Below are positions 9,143-16,912 of a DNA stretch of 64,000 nucleotides, in pieces. The stretch is from Barnesiella sp. An55 (lineage in GTDB: Bacteria > Bacteroidota > Bacteroidia > Bacteroidales > Barnesiellaceae): contig NZ_NFHZ01000004.1 of NCBI RefSeq assembly GCF_002161555.1, positions 1 through 64,000 of the forward strand, in the 5' to 3' direction. The notes beneath the pieces are model-generated. The model did not search any database. It had not been told where the DNA came from and saw only the letters and a program-made list of their open reading frames with translations. The stretch's first letter is position 1. Every line of letters begins with the position of its first letter. A program made the position numbers and the translations under genes.

Positions 9143-10174
9143 ATGAATAAGACATTGATAAAGACGGCTATTCTGATATTTTCGGTGGCCTTGTGCGTAT
9201 ATGGGGTGCTTCATTGGAAGCATACGGTGGTAGATCCGCCCCGGGAACTCGAGTTTGAAAATGCTCACGACCAGGCCTTGCAATCTTCGATAGAAGAGAT
9301 GGAGCAATCCAGCGATTTTGAGTCGGTGTATAACGAGTGCCTCTACAAGCTCAGGCGTTATGAGCAAGAGTCGTTGATAAGTGACGATATGCGTATTCGC
9401 AGAACCGAAGATCTGCTCAATGCCTATCTGCCCAAGTTTATGCTTCGATGCGGTAAGGCTTTTGAGAGATCGGAGTGGGATGAACCCGATTGGAGCCACC
9501 GTTTCATGCGGCAGAGAATTGCTTCGATAAAGGAGATGAAAAAGAGTGATGGCAGTCCTATCATAGAACCGTCGTCGAAGTTTGTCTCGCAGATGGATGG
9601 TGTGCTCAAGATTCTCGACAAGTACGATGCAGCTTGGGCGGTTGCCCGGCAAACCTCGTTCTACTCGATCGCTCGCACCAAGGACCTTGTCAGTCAAGCC
9701 AATATATATAAGAGCGATTCGCATTTGAAGAATTGTAGTGCCTTGATGTCGGCTCTTGATGAGCTGCCGGTCCAAATCAAAACCAGTCATTTGCACTATC
9801 TGGATTACTCGGCCCGGAATCTCTCTTGTGCGGGATTGGAGTATTACGACAATTTTAGTCAAAAGTTATCCAATCTCTACAATGTCAAGATCAGGGAGTA
9901 TGAGACCTATTACAACTCCACTTCCGAAACGGCTGCTGTGAGATCGATTCTGCTCGACAAGCAGTATAGCTATCTGAAAACCTATTCGGAGTATGTGATG
10001 AATGTATTCCACTTCGATTCGTGGGATGAGTATGTGGCACAAAATGAAAAGGTATATAGCTATTTTGATAAATGTGTGGGTAACGATGGCCGGATAGACA
10101 ACTTGAAAAGCACTCAAAGACAGGCTCTGAAGGACCAGTCGGACTTTGATGCGGCAAGATACCGGTATTATTAA
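9143..10174 (+). CDS. Hypothetical membrane-anchored helical protein
   Basis: 343 residues from the ATG at 9143. I chose this start because a GAAAGGA motif lies just upstream and because it begins directly with a signal-anchor (MNKTLIKTAILIFSVALCVYG). A GTG at 9116 would add nine residues and overlap the previous gene. After the N-terminal helix the protein is hydrophilic, rich in Tyr, Glu and Asp, and predicted helical throughout. It is probably exposed to the periplasm. No catalytic motif or known domain is recognised. The next gene also encodes an exported coiled-coil protein, so the two could form a periplasmic sub-complex. Confidence 0.75.
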   Translation: MNKTLIKTAILIFSVALCVYGVLHWKHTVVDPPRELEFENAHDQALQSSIEEMEQSSDFESVYNECLYKLRRYEQESLISDDMRIRRTEDLLNAYLPKFMLRCGKAFERSEWDEPDWSHRFMRQRIASIKEMKKSDGSPIIEPSSKFVSQMDGVLKILDKYDAAWAVARQTSFYSIARTKDLVSQANIYKSDSHLKNCSALMSALDELPVQIKTSHLHYLDYSARNLSCAGLEYYDNFSQKLSNLYNVKIREYETYYNSTSETAAVRSILLDKQYSYLKTYSEYVMNVFHFDSWDEYVAQNEKVYSYFDKCVGNDGRIDNLKSTQRQALKDQSDFDAARYRYY

Positions 10175-10189
10175 AAAAAAGAGATTGTT

Positions 10190-10996
10190 ATGAAGAAGAT
10201 ATTTGTGATATGCTTGTGTATTGTCCTTTGTGCAGGAACCCGTACGATGGCCAAAAAGGATAAAGTTACGGTTAATGTTCCTATTGAAAAGTGGGATGGG
10301 CTGCGCAATGAAAAGGAGGCTTTGCTCGATTCGGTAACCCGGTTGAACGATACGATTGCCAGTTACCGGCAACAACTGTTGGTCGATGCCGATAAGATGG
10401 CCCAATTGAGTGCCGATGCCGATTCGATGAGTCGTGTTATCGACAAGTTGCAGTTGTTGGAGTCGAGGCGGGTGAACGACTCGATTGCATTTGTCGAGGA
10501 TAGCCTGCGGTTGCACCAGCAATACCAAAAGCGGGAAGCCGAAGTAGCTGAACAGCTGCATCAGGCCGAATTGAAATCGGCCAGGGCCGATACGATTGCC
10601 ATTCAGATGATGATTACCTATCTCGACCTCAAGTGCAAAGAGTCGCGGGTGATTGCTCTGCGTCAGAACTTCCAGAGCATAGCCAACGATACTCTCAAGC
10701 GGGATTATAAGGAGATAGACAATATTCTGGCTCTATATACCGAGACTTATCAGAAGGTGAAGTCGTTGGCGCAAGACGAGTTGAAGACAAAGAAAATAGC
10801 CTCGGCCACATCGTCACTGACCCGGGATATTGCCATCGATGATTATAAAAAGAGTCTTGATGATCTCGATTATGTGAAGAAATACTATCGCAATCAGGAG
10901 AATACGAGTCCCTATTTGAATCAGATGCTGGATATTTCGTATAAGGCCTTGAAGGAAAAGGATATTGAGCTGCTGAATAAGATTCTGGAACTGTGA
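10190..10996 (+). CDS. Exported coiled-coil protein
   Basis: 268 residues. A signal peptide is clear (MKKIFVICLCIVLCAGTRTMA, then KKDK). The first half of the mature protein carries heptad-like Leu/Ile/Val spacing with many Asp, Glu and Arg residues (about 35-130), consistent with a long coiled coil. The second half is also helical. No lipobox with a good consensus and no enzymatic motif is seen. The gene begins 15 bases after the preceding stop and ends 4 bases before the next start, so it is inside the operon. It is likely a structural or tethering component in the periplasm. Confidence 0.75.
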   Translation: MKKIFVICLCIVLCAGTRTMAKKDKVTVNVPIEKWDGLRNEKEALLDSVTRLNDTIASYRQQLLVDADKMAQLSADADSMSRVIDKLQLLESRRVNDSIAFVEDSLRLHQQYQKREAEVAEQLHQAELKSARADTIAIQMMITYLDLKCKESRVIALRQNFQSIANDTLKRDYKEIDNILALYTETYQKVKSLAQDELKTKKIASATSSLTRDIAIDDYKKSLDDLDYVKKYYRNQENTSPYLNQMLDISYKALKEKDIELLNKILEL

Positions 10997-11000
10997 CGGT

Positions 11001-11375
11001 ATGACAACGGATTCGAAAGACTGGATATTGATTGTCAATGGGGAACCAAAGCCTTGGCCCATAAAGGATTATCTCGATCGTGAGATAACAATCGATCTCA
11101 ACTGGGGCATCGATACAACCATTTACAAATCGGAACCGCTTACCTTTTGTGTGTCGAGACTATTGGACGGAGTTAAGGTTGAGGGGGTTACTGTCGATAT
11201 GGAAAATCGTGTCGTCAAGTGCGAAATCCCCATAGAGGAACGCTCGAAAGATGTGAAGGTCATTGTCGATTGGAGTGCACTGAAAAAGAGTATAAAGAGC
11301 GACCTTAAGGCGGAGGTGGACGGCAAACCGATGCCTGTGAAGAAGGAAGCAAGAAAAATTGGAGGTTTAGAATAA
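11001..11375 (+). CDS. Small hypothetical protein with C-terminal IGGLE tail
   Basis: 124 residues, cytoplasmic by composition (no signal peptide or hydrophobic helix), family not recognised. The start MTTDSKDWILIVNGEPKPW is followed by alternating strands (REITIDLNWGI, GVTVDMENRVVKCEIP), suggesting a compact beta-domain. A Lys-rich tail (PVKKEARKIGGLE) follows. The final IGGLE matches exactly the end of the membrane protein encoded at 7267, using different synonymous codons (ATT GGA GGT TTA GAA here, ATA GGT GGC CTT GAA there). This argues for protein-level constraint or a common origin of the tails. A docking or processing signal used by an operon partner is a possible explanation. Confidence 0.7.
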   Translation: MTTDSKDWILIVNGEPKPWPIKDYLDREITIDLNWGIDTTIYKSEPLTFCVSRLLDGVKVEGVTVDMENRVVKCEIPIEERSKDVKVIVDWSALKKSIKSDLKAEVDGKPMPVKKEARKIGGLE

Positions 11376-11387
11376 ATGTAGAAGAAT

Positions 11388-11672
11388 ATGATAAACATAG
11401 ATATAGACTTACAGATTTTATTTATAGCCAACGTAGTAACCTTTATTCTGTATGGGCTTGACAAACGCCTGGCAGAATGTGGCAGATGGCGTATTCCCGA
11501 GTTCATACTGCTCCTGTTTGCCTTCTTGGGTGGAGCGTTTGGTGCCTTGTGCGGCATGATTCTCTTCAGGCACAAAACGAAGCATAAGGTTTTCAAGATA
11601 TGTGTGCCTCTGTTCCTGTGCATACAGCTTGCGATAGAGATCTTGTATCGAACGCAGTTGTTTGGCTTTTAA
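11388..11672 (+). CDS. DUF1294 family small membrane protein
   Basis: 94 residues with three hydrophobic segments. It shows the hallmarks of DUF1294: N-x-x-x-F-x-x-Y-G-x-DK (NVVTFILYGLDKRLA), the WRIPE motif, LLLFAFLGGAFGA and an FRHKTKHK-x-F motif. Function is unknown across the family. DUF1294 genes are common as single genes in many bacteria, sometimes fused to cold-shock domains, so its presence in this operon may be functional or incidental. It starts 12 bases after the previous stop. Confidence 0.88.
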   Translation: MINIDIDLQILFIANVVTFILYGLDKRLAECGRWRIPEFILLLFAFLGGAFGALCGMILFRHKTKHKVFKICVPLFLCIQLAIEILYRTQLFGF

Positions 11673-11685
11673 TGGAATAAAGGGT

Positions 11686-12255
11686 ATGAAGTTTTTAAAG
11701 GCTGTATTGATCTCGGTATATGTCATACTGCTTTTGTTGGTTCTTTTACCCCGCCTGGATAATTATTGGGGACGGAGCCAACATGCGCGTGTGTTTGAAG
11801 AACTTGTCGAAGATCCTACTAAAGATCCTGCTGAAGATCCTGCTGAAGATCCTGCTGAAGACGATCTCATCGATCGGGCTGAGGATATTGGCGGCCGAGG
11901 TGCGTTGAAGGTAACTTTGCTTTGGAATTTCTCCGCCGACTTGGATTTGCATGTGATAGAACCCAATGGAACAGAAATTTATTTCCGTAATAAGAAAGAT
12001 ATTGAGACCGGCGGCTATCTCGACGTGGACAACATGGACGGAGGTAGAGGTTCGGCCGAGAATATTTACTGGGAGAATCCACCGGCTGGGGAATATATGG
12101 TGGAGGTGGAATACTATAAGGCAAAGGAGAATGTCGTGCGGAAGGGCCCGTGCCAGGTGGTTGTTTTTAAGGGCAACGAAGAGCCCGTTGTATATAATCT
12201 TGAAATGAAAACTGTCGGGCAGAGAGAGCTGGTTGCACGAATCGAGATAGAGTGA
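11686..12255 (+). CDS. Membrane-anchored DUF2135 (YfaP-like) protein
   Basis: 189 residues from the ATG at 11686, chosen because it begins with a signal-anchor (MKFLKAVLISVYVILLLLVL). Upstream in-frame codons lie inside the previous gene. After the anchor comes an acidic linker with tandem E/K-D-P-A/T units encoded by a 12-base repeat. The DUF2135 beta-domain follows: LLWNFSADLDLHVIEPNGTE, then GGYLDVDNMDGG, then ENIYWENPPAGEYMVEVEYY. DUF2135 domains are found in extracytoplasmic proteins, often with von Willebrand A-type partners; the DLDLHV and LDVD acidic motifs suggest metal binding. Here it is probably displayed on the periplasmic side. The linker length may vary between strains through the repeat. 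Confidence 0.85.
   Translation: MKFLKAVLISVYVILLLLVLLPRLDNYWGRSQHARVFEELVEDPTKDPAEDPAEDPAEDDLIDRAEDIGGRGALKVTLLWNFSADLDLHVIEPNGTEIYFRNKKDIETGGYLDVDNMDGGRGSAENIYWENPPAGEYMVEVEYYKAKENVVRKGPCQVVVFKGNEEPVVYNLEMKTVGQRELVARIEIE
11809..11856 (+). repeat. Four tandem 12-base units in the DUF2135 gene linker
   Basis: Units of GAAGATCCTGCT (first unit ends ACT, second begins AAA) encode (E/K)DP(A/T) four times. The unit is a multiple of three, so copy-number change would lengthen or shorten the acidic linker without a frameshift. Confidence 0.9.
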
Positions 12256-12282
12256 TGTTTTTATAATCAAAGGATAAATAAA

Positions 12283-13512
12283 ATGAAGTATTGTGGTATT
12301 TGTGGTCATGGCAACGACGATGATGCCAAGTTTTGCGGTGGTTGTGGTCGTCCCTTGCGGTCGGTCCCGAAGGTAGGAGGTGATCTCTTGCCGGGGATTG
12401 ATGCCGATAGCAGCAACAGCACTTCGACTCGTATCGGGGGTGAGGAGAGTAACGGCACGCCTCCTCCACGAATTGAAGTTGAGAATAACAGTAGTAATAC
12501 TTCATCGCATGGCAATGCAGGGGAGAGGCCAGGTAGTTCTTCGTCGTGGGTTGATCATATCAACGAGTATATGGGCAACGACCGTCCGGCCGATTTGAAT
12601 TGGCGAGTCTTGTTTACCGATGTGTTCAAGAGGCATACCAAGGATGAGGCCGAGGAGATTTTTATTTGCGGGACTCGCACCACGACTCCCAGTCTCGAAG
12701 ATGTGTCGCAGCGATGGCCACATCCGTGGCTTTATAGCCGGGTGTTTTTGTTGTTTATGTTGGCATTTGTATTGCTGTATATCTGTTGCACCTCTTTTGA
12801 TAACGAAAAAGCACTTCCCGGTTTGATGGTGGTGGGGTCGTTTACCGTACCACTCACAGGGGTAATCCTGTTCCTTGAGCTCAATGCGTTTCGCAACATC
12901 AGTCTCTATGATATTGCCCTGATATTTTTGGTGGGAGGGTGTGCCTCGCTGGTGGTTACTCTCACACTGTATTCGCTGGTAGTTATTGACGATTTGGACT
13001 ATTGGGGTGCCTTACTTGTGGGTATTGTAGAAGAGACGGGCAAAGCTGTCATTATTTATTATTTTATTAAGAAATTGGGCAAAATGAACATACTCCCGGG
13101 TTTGCTGATAGGTGCTGCCGTGGGTGCGGGTTTTGCAGCGTTCGAGTCGTCGGGGTATGCGATGTCATATTTGCTGATAGGTGGCTGGGATGGGATGATG
13201 GATGTCATTCAGGTAAGAGGAGTACTTACTCCCGGTGGCCACATTGCCTGGTCGGCCATAACCGGTGCGGCCATGGTTATTGCATCCAAGGAGTATGGCC
13301 GTGTGTGCGTCAATATGCTTGCCAGTAAAAAATTTCTCAGACTTTTTATCATACCCGTTCTGTTGCACATGCTGTGGGACTCGCCGTTGACGAATATAGG
13401 GGCGGAGATTTATTTGGGTCAAATCGTATTGACTTTGCTGGTGTGGATTGTGGTATTGATTCTCATAAACATGGGGTTGTCTGAAATAGCCAAGTATAAA
13501 AGTAAGTATTGA
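12283..13512 (+). CDS. Zinc-ribbon PrsW-type intramembrane protease
   Basis: 409 residues. An N-terminal zinc ribbon (C4, C7, C18, C21) is followed by a low-complexity Ser/Asn/Gly linker to about residue 100, a short soluble stretch, and then 8 or so transmembrane helices from about 150. Conserved PrsW (CAAX-superfamily glutamic protease) motifs are present: EETGK at 250-254, AAFE ending at E288, GGHIAWS with H320, and LLHMLWD with H362 and D366. In Bacillus subtilis, PrsW performs the first cleavage of the anti-sigma factor RsiW. Here a sigma factor and small anti-sigma-like proteins are encoded two genes downstream, which makes a related regulatory proteolysis role attractive. However, those small proteins have no visible membrane segment, so the substrate may be another operon protein. 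Confidence 0.88.
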   Translation: MKYCGICGHGNDDDAKFCGGCGRPLRSVPKVGGDLLPGIDADSSNSTSTRIGGEESNGTPPPRIEVENNSSNTSSHGNAGERPGSSSSWVDHINEYMGNDRPADLNWRVLFTDVFKRHTKDEAEEIFICGTRTTTPSLEDVSQRWPHPWLYSRVFLLFMLAFVLLYICCTSFDNEKALPGLMVVGSFTVPLTGVILFLELNAFRNISLYDIALIFLVGGCASLVVTLTLYSLVVIDDLDYWGALLVGIVEETGKAVIIYYFIKKLGKMNILPGLLIGAAVGAGFAAFESSGYAMSYLLIGGWDGMMDVIQVRGVLTPGGHIAWSAITGAAMVIASKEYGRVCVNMLASKKFLRLFIIPVLLHMLWDSPLTNIGAEIYLGQIVLTLLVWIVVLILINMGLSEIAKYKSKY

Positions 13513-13513
13513 T

Positions 13514-14404
13514 ATGAAATATTGTAAACATTGTGCAAAGGATTACCCCGACTCGATGAACTTTTGTACAGAGTGCGGGGCTGCGTTGGAACGTAAGGAG
13601 GCCGAAGTGCCGCCGGTGAACGTGGCTGGTGGTAACGCTCCCGTTCGTCGGGTCAAGAAGCGCCGGCCTGTTTGGAAGGTGGTACTGATTGTCTTGGCCG
13701 CTTTGGTGGGAGGCTTTTTTATCTTGTTGAATTACCTGAACAATGTCGCGACCTACTTGCGTATGGAGCCCGACCATCTGATTGCTCCTAAGGTTGGTGG
13801 CAGCACGACGGTCGATATCGATTATGACGGGTATATCTGGCATATCAACCATGTGCCCGATTGGGTCGATGTGGTCGAGGATGAAGATAAAATAGGTGTA
13901 GAGGTACGTAAGAACACGACCGGTGTGCCTCGGGAGGGGAGTATAACGGTACAGAGTGGGAAATGTCTGGCTCAGGTGATTATCACTCAGGCAGGAGTCG
14001 CTTCGTATATCAGCCCGTCACAAAGGGTAATCCATTTCGACAAAGGTGGAGGAAGTCGTGATGTGTCTATCGATACCGACGGGGGCGATTATCAAATTGA
14101 CCGTCCTGACTTTGTTTCGGTTTCGGAAGATGACGATAGTGAAATATCGATAAGAACTGGTCGCAACACGGGTGAATACCGGTCGGGGTATGTGCGTATC
14201 AAAGAGGATGGCGTAACGGCTTCGATTTATGTGTCACAAGGCGGAAAGTGCAACGATTGCCACGGCTCGGGCACCCAGTTGTGTCCGCAGTGCATGGGCC
14301 AAGGCGGCTGGGGGTATGGCATGTTCTATACCAAGTGCTGGGGCTGTGATGGCAATGGCCGTATAAAATGTGGAACTTGTAATGGCTCTGGAGAGCGAGA
14401 ATGA
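13514..14404 (+). CDS. Zinc-ribbon / BACON / DnaJ-type cysteine-rich membrane protein
   Basis: 296 residues. A zinc ribbon (C4, C7, C18, C21, same spacing and same MKYC start as the upstream PrsW protein) is followed by a Lys/Arg patch and one transmembrane helix (about 54-74). Two BACON-like beta-sandwich repeats follow at about 86-161 and 168-243; each ends in an I/V-x-V/I-T/S-Q-A/G-G strand, and the first contains PDWVDV. The C-terminus (246-293) has CxxCxGxG-type knuckles (CNDCHGSG, CPQCMGQG, CWGCDGNG, CGTCNGSG) as in the DnaJ zinc-binding region. BACON domains are usually extracellular and bind mucin or carbohydrate; the DnaJ knuckles suggest client or thiol interaction, here possibly in the periplasm. 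I do not know this combination from a characterised protein. Confidence 0.85.
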   Translation: MKYCKHCAKDYPDSMNFCTECGAALERKEAEVPPVNVAGGNAPVRRVKKRRPVWKVVLIVLAALVGGFFILLNYLNNVATYLRMEPDHLIAPKVGGSTTVDIDYDGYIWHINHVPDWVDVVEDEDKIGVEVRKNTTGVPREGSITVQSGKCLAQVIITQAGVASYISPSQRVIHFDKGGGSRDVSIDTDGGDYQIDRPDFVSVSEDDDSEISIRTGRNTGEYRSGYVRIKEDGVTASIYVSQGGKCNDCHGSGTQLCPQCMGQGGWGYGMFYTKCWGCDGNGRIKCGTCNGSGERE

Positions 14405-15000
14405 TGATGACAGATGAGGAGATTGTAGCAGGCTTGATTGCCTCGGATGCGCGGGTGATTCAAGAGTTTTTCTTTGTGCGGTGTCGCCCGGCCTTGAGCT
14501 ATATAGGCCAATATTTTTGCCACGACAGGTTTACTCCCGAGGAACTTATCGGTGAGTTTTATGAGTTTCTTGCTGCCGATGATTGGCGCAAGTTGCGTAT
14601 CTTTAGATTCACGTGCTCGTTGAATTCATATATTACGATTATTGCATCGAGGTATTTCCAGCACAAACGCGAGAAGGAGTTGTTGCCACTGGACGACAAT
14701 ATTGCCGTGGTCAAGGGGTTGCAGGACGACAGCCGCAGCGACACCTTCGTGATGGAAGATTTGCATAAGATTATGAACCGGTTACAGCCGTTTGATAGAT
14801 TCTTGATACAGCGTATTCTTATAGATGGAGAGAAGCCGGGCGATATACTCGATGAGGCCAAGGCTTTTATGGAGAAGGATAAAACCTTGAATACCGAGGC
14901 TCAGAACAAAGCTCAGTTTGCCGGGTATGTCTATACAAGATACAACCGGGTAAAGAAAAATTTACAAAAACAAATGGTCGCGATAGGATATGGGCAATAA
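14401..15000 (+). CDS. Divergent sigma-70-like factor
   Basis: 199 residues. The N-terminal half fits sigma region 2: a helical start, then TPEELIGEFYEFLAADDWRKLR, then a Ser/Tyr/Ile/Phe-rich segment (FTCSLNSYITIIASRYFQHK) equivalent to the DNA-melting and -10 recognition helices. The C-terminal half is helical (region 4-like, RYNRVKKNLQKQM) but less convincing. Its ATG overlaps the preceding stop codon (ATGA), so translation is coupled. Two small anti-sigma-like genes follow immediately, as in ECF sigma/anti-sigma pairs. It could autoregulate this operon, but its promoter is outside the window. The degree of divergence leaves open that it is a non-transcriptional sigma-fold protein. Confidence 0.7.
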   Translation: MMMTDEEIVAGLIASDARVIQEFFFVRCRPALSYIGQYFCHDRFTPEELIGEFYEFLAADDWRKLRIFRFTCSLNSYITIIASRYFQHKREKELLPLDDNIAVVKGLQDDSRSDTFVMEDLHKIMNRLQPFDRFLIQRILIDGEKPGDILDEAKAFMEKDKTLNTEAQNKAQFAGYVYTRYNRVKKNLQKQMVAIGYGQ

Positions 15001-15178
15001 TACAATTTGTAACTTTGAACTGCTCGGACGCGTACTTGACGGACGGGCAACCGACAGAGACCGAAAGATTGTGCTGCGTGGCTTGACCGATTCGGTTTTT
15101 GAAGAGTGTATTCTGGTGGCTCTCAAGGCATCGGTGTTATATAACGAAAATGGCAAGGTGTATGAAACAGTTCAATAA
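14990..15178 (+). CDS. Small anti-sigma-like protein
   Basis: 62 residues, overlapping the end of the sigma gene by 11 bases and the start of the next gene by 17. This chained packing supports a real, translationally coupled gene. The sequence is FELLGRVLDGRATDRDRK, then a Leu/Ala-rich helix. It shows the L-x-x-x-L-x-G spacing seen at the start of many small anti-sigma factors, and it aligns by eye with the beginning of the 101-residue protein that follows, suggesting the two are distant paralogues. There are no cysteines for a zinc site apart from isolated ones, and no membrane segment. It is probably cytoplasmic, and its binding partner is likely the adjacent sigma factor. Confidence 0.6.
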   Translation: MGNNTICNFELLGRVLDGRATDRDRKIVLRGLTDSVFEECILVALKASVLYNENGKVYETVQ

Positions 15179-15467
15179 AATATCAGACGAGGAGTTGGCA
15201 GCTTATCTCGAGGGAATGCTCTCGAAGCAGGAGGCTTCGCGGGTAGATGAGTCGATGGATATCGATACACTCGAGGTGTTGAGTGTGTCGCGCAAGGCAT
15301 TGGAGCAGTTCCCTGCCGACAATGTCGTGCCTCTTCCATCCTGGGATCATGTCGAGGCTGCATCGACGAGGCCCTTGTATGAGCCTTTGGCTATGGCTGG
15401 TTTTTTGGGAGAGAGTAATGTGGATGATAATCCGGAAGAGGAATCGAACGACGATAACGAACAATGA
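15162..15467 (+). CDS. Small anti-sigma-like cytoplasmic protein
   Basis: 101 residues from the ATG at 15162, chosen because MKQFNKISDEELAAYLEG is a typical anti-sigma N-terminus and because the longer in-frame extension lies inside the previous gene. The N-terminal helix pair (ISDEELAAYLEGMLSKQEA) is followed by a helix ending SRKALEQFP and then a disordered acidic tail (DDNPEEESNDDNEQ). No transmembrane segment is present, unlike ECF anti-sigma factors that sense the envelope. If it acts on the sigma factor, release would have to come from a cytosolic signal or degradation. The following protease gene starts inside its stop codon (ATGA). Confidence 0.7.
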   Translation: MKQFNKISDEELAAYLEGMLSKQEASRVDESMDIDTLEVLSVSRKALEQFPADNVVPLPSWDHVEAASTRPLYEPLAMAGFLGESNVDDNPEEESNDDNEQ

Positions 15468-16870
15468 GCGAGGAGGTAGAGTCGCTGAAACGAAAAATCA
15501 ACAGGTCGGTTATGATTTACATAATCGGGAGCTTGGGTTTTGTCTTGCTGGCTCTGGCTTCTCTGTGGTTGGGCTATTATGTGATTCGGTATCACGAAGA
15601 GCATGACTGGCCTACCCAACTGACTATTTTTTCGTTGGGAGGAGTTTGGCTTTTGGGGGAGATGGTGAAGGCGTTTCGTTTCAAAGCGACGATTCCCGCT
15701 ACATTCAAAAAGATAACCGAGCAGGATGCACCCGCCTTGTTCAGGCTCATCAATGAAGTAACCCAAGACTTGGGTCTGTCGCCCATTCGCGACGTCTATA
15801 TATCGCCCGATGCCATAGCGGCTGTATTCATCCAGCCGCAAATGCGCAATTTCTTGAGCGGACCTAAACGCGACCTGGTCATGGGTCTTGGCTTTTTGAC
15901 CCAGATGGACGATGACGAGATACGGGCGATACTCTATCACGAGTTTGGCCACTATGTACAGGACGAGATGAAAAACTCTATCTCGGTCTATACGATTGGG
16001 CAGTTTTCCAAATCGTTTGTGGCCATCAAGGAACTTAAGAAGTTGGGCGCTATTGAGACTCAAATGAAAAGCCAGTTGCTGTTTTTTACCTATTTTGCCA
16101 TATGGATATGCAATCGCATCAACAGTGCATATTCCCGGTTGGCCAAGCAAATGGAGTATGATGCCGATGATGTGGCTGTGAAGCATGTGGGAGCCCCGTT
16201 GTTGCAAAGGGCCTTGATTCATGCCGCTTGTGTGCGATACAACTACAACGTGGTCATGTGGGGGGCACAGCAATTGAAATCGAACGATACACGAGTCGAT
16301 GATATCTATCGGGCCCTTCGGTTGGTAGGACGGTATTCACGTCCCTCCCGGCAGTTTCTGTCGGCCGAGGTGCTTAGGCGGGTCGAGCGGCTGGGGCGGC
16401 TGGAACAGGAGATAAAGGTGGGCACCGATGACATTCGCCAATCGGCTGTTGCTTGGTGTGAACCAATGGATCAAGGGGCTTCGCGCACTTGCTCGGCTGC
16501 GCAATTCGCCAATTGGTTGCGCGAGGGTTTTGCCCTCTATGCCCAGCATCAGTTGTTGGCTACATCGGTATCCCTGGAAATTCATCTGGCGAAGAGGCGG
16601 CACAAGCTGCCGTTGGTCGATGTCAAGTATAAGATCTTGCTCGACGGGAGGATAATAGGATCTGGAAACTTCCTCAAAGGTTATACGCTCAAGCATCGCA
16701 TCTCGCCCGGGAAGCACACGATTTCGGCCTATGCCCCGGCGGGACTTATATCGACCCCGTTTGAGTTTGTCGTGGAGAAAGATAGGTCGTATCGGGTCGA
16801 GATGGATTATAAGCTCTATTTCAGGCACGGTATCTATGATGTCTTTGGTGAAAAGATAGCCCCGATATGA
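15464..16870 (+). CDS. M48 family membrane metalloprotease
   Basis: 468 residues. Transmembrane segments lie at about 14-38 and 50-70, followed by the M48 peptidase domain. The zinc motif HEFGH is at H159-H163 and the third ligand region is EYDADD (about 230). A further hydrophobic stretch (LLFFTYFAIWICN) lies between them. The C-terminal 85 residues form a PEGA-like beta-domain (VKYKILLDGRIIGSG through VEKDRSYRVEMDYKL), probably a surface- or partner-binding module. M48 enzymes (HtpX-like) act in quality control of membrane proteins. Its start overlaps the preceding stop (ATGA). It is the third, mechanistically distinct protease of this operon. Confidence 0.87.
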   Translation: MSEEVESLKRKINRSVMIYIIGSLGFVLLALASLWLGYYVIRYHEEHDWPTQLTIFSLGGVWLLGEMVKAFRFKATIPATFKKITEQDAPALFRLINEVTQDLGLSPIRDVYISPDAIAAVFIQPQMRNFLSGPKRDLVMGLGFLTQMDDDEIRAILYHEFGHYVQDEMKNSISVYTIGQFSKSFVAIKELKKLGAIETQMKSQLLFFTYFAIWICNRINSAYSRLAKQMEYDADDVAVKHVGAPLLQRALIHAACVRYNYNVVMWGAQQLKSNDTRVDDIYRALRLVGRYSRPSRQFLSAEVLRRVERLGRLEQEIKVGTDDIRQSAVAWCEPMDQGASRTCSAAQFANWLREGFALYAQHQLLATSVSLEIHLAKRRHKLPLVDVKYKILLDGRIIGSGNFLKGYTLKHRISPGKHTISAYAPAGLISTPFEFVVEKDRSYRVEMDYKLYFRHGIYDVFGEKIAPI

Positions 16871-16912
16871 TAGATTTCGTATCGAGCCATATTCTTTAAT
16901 AGAAAAGAAATT

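Noticed and set aside
15347-16273. 308-codon - strand frame opposite the M48 protease gene
   Set aside because: Antisense shadow of a gene with clear protease motifs.
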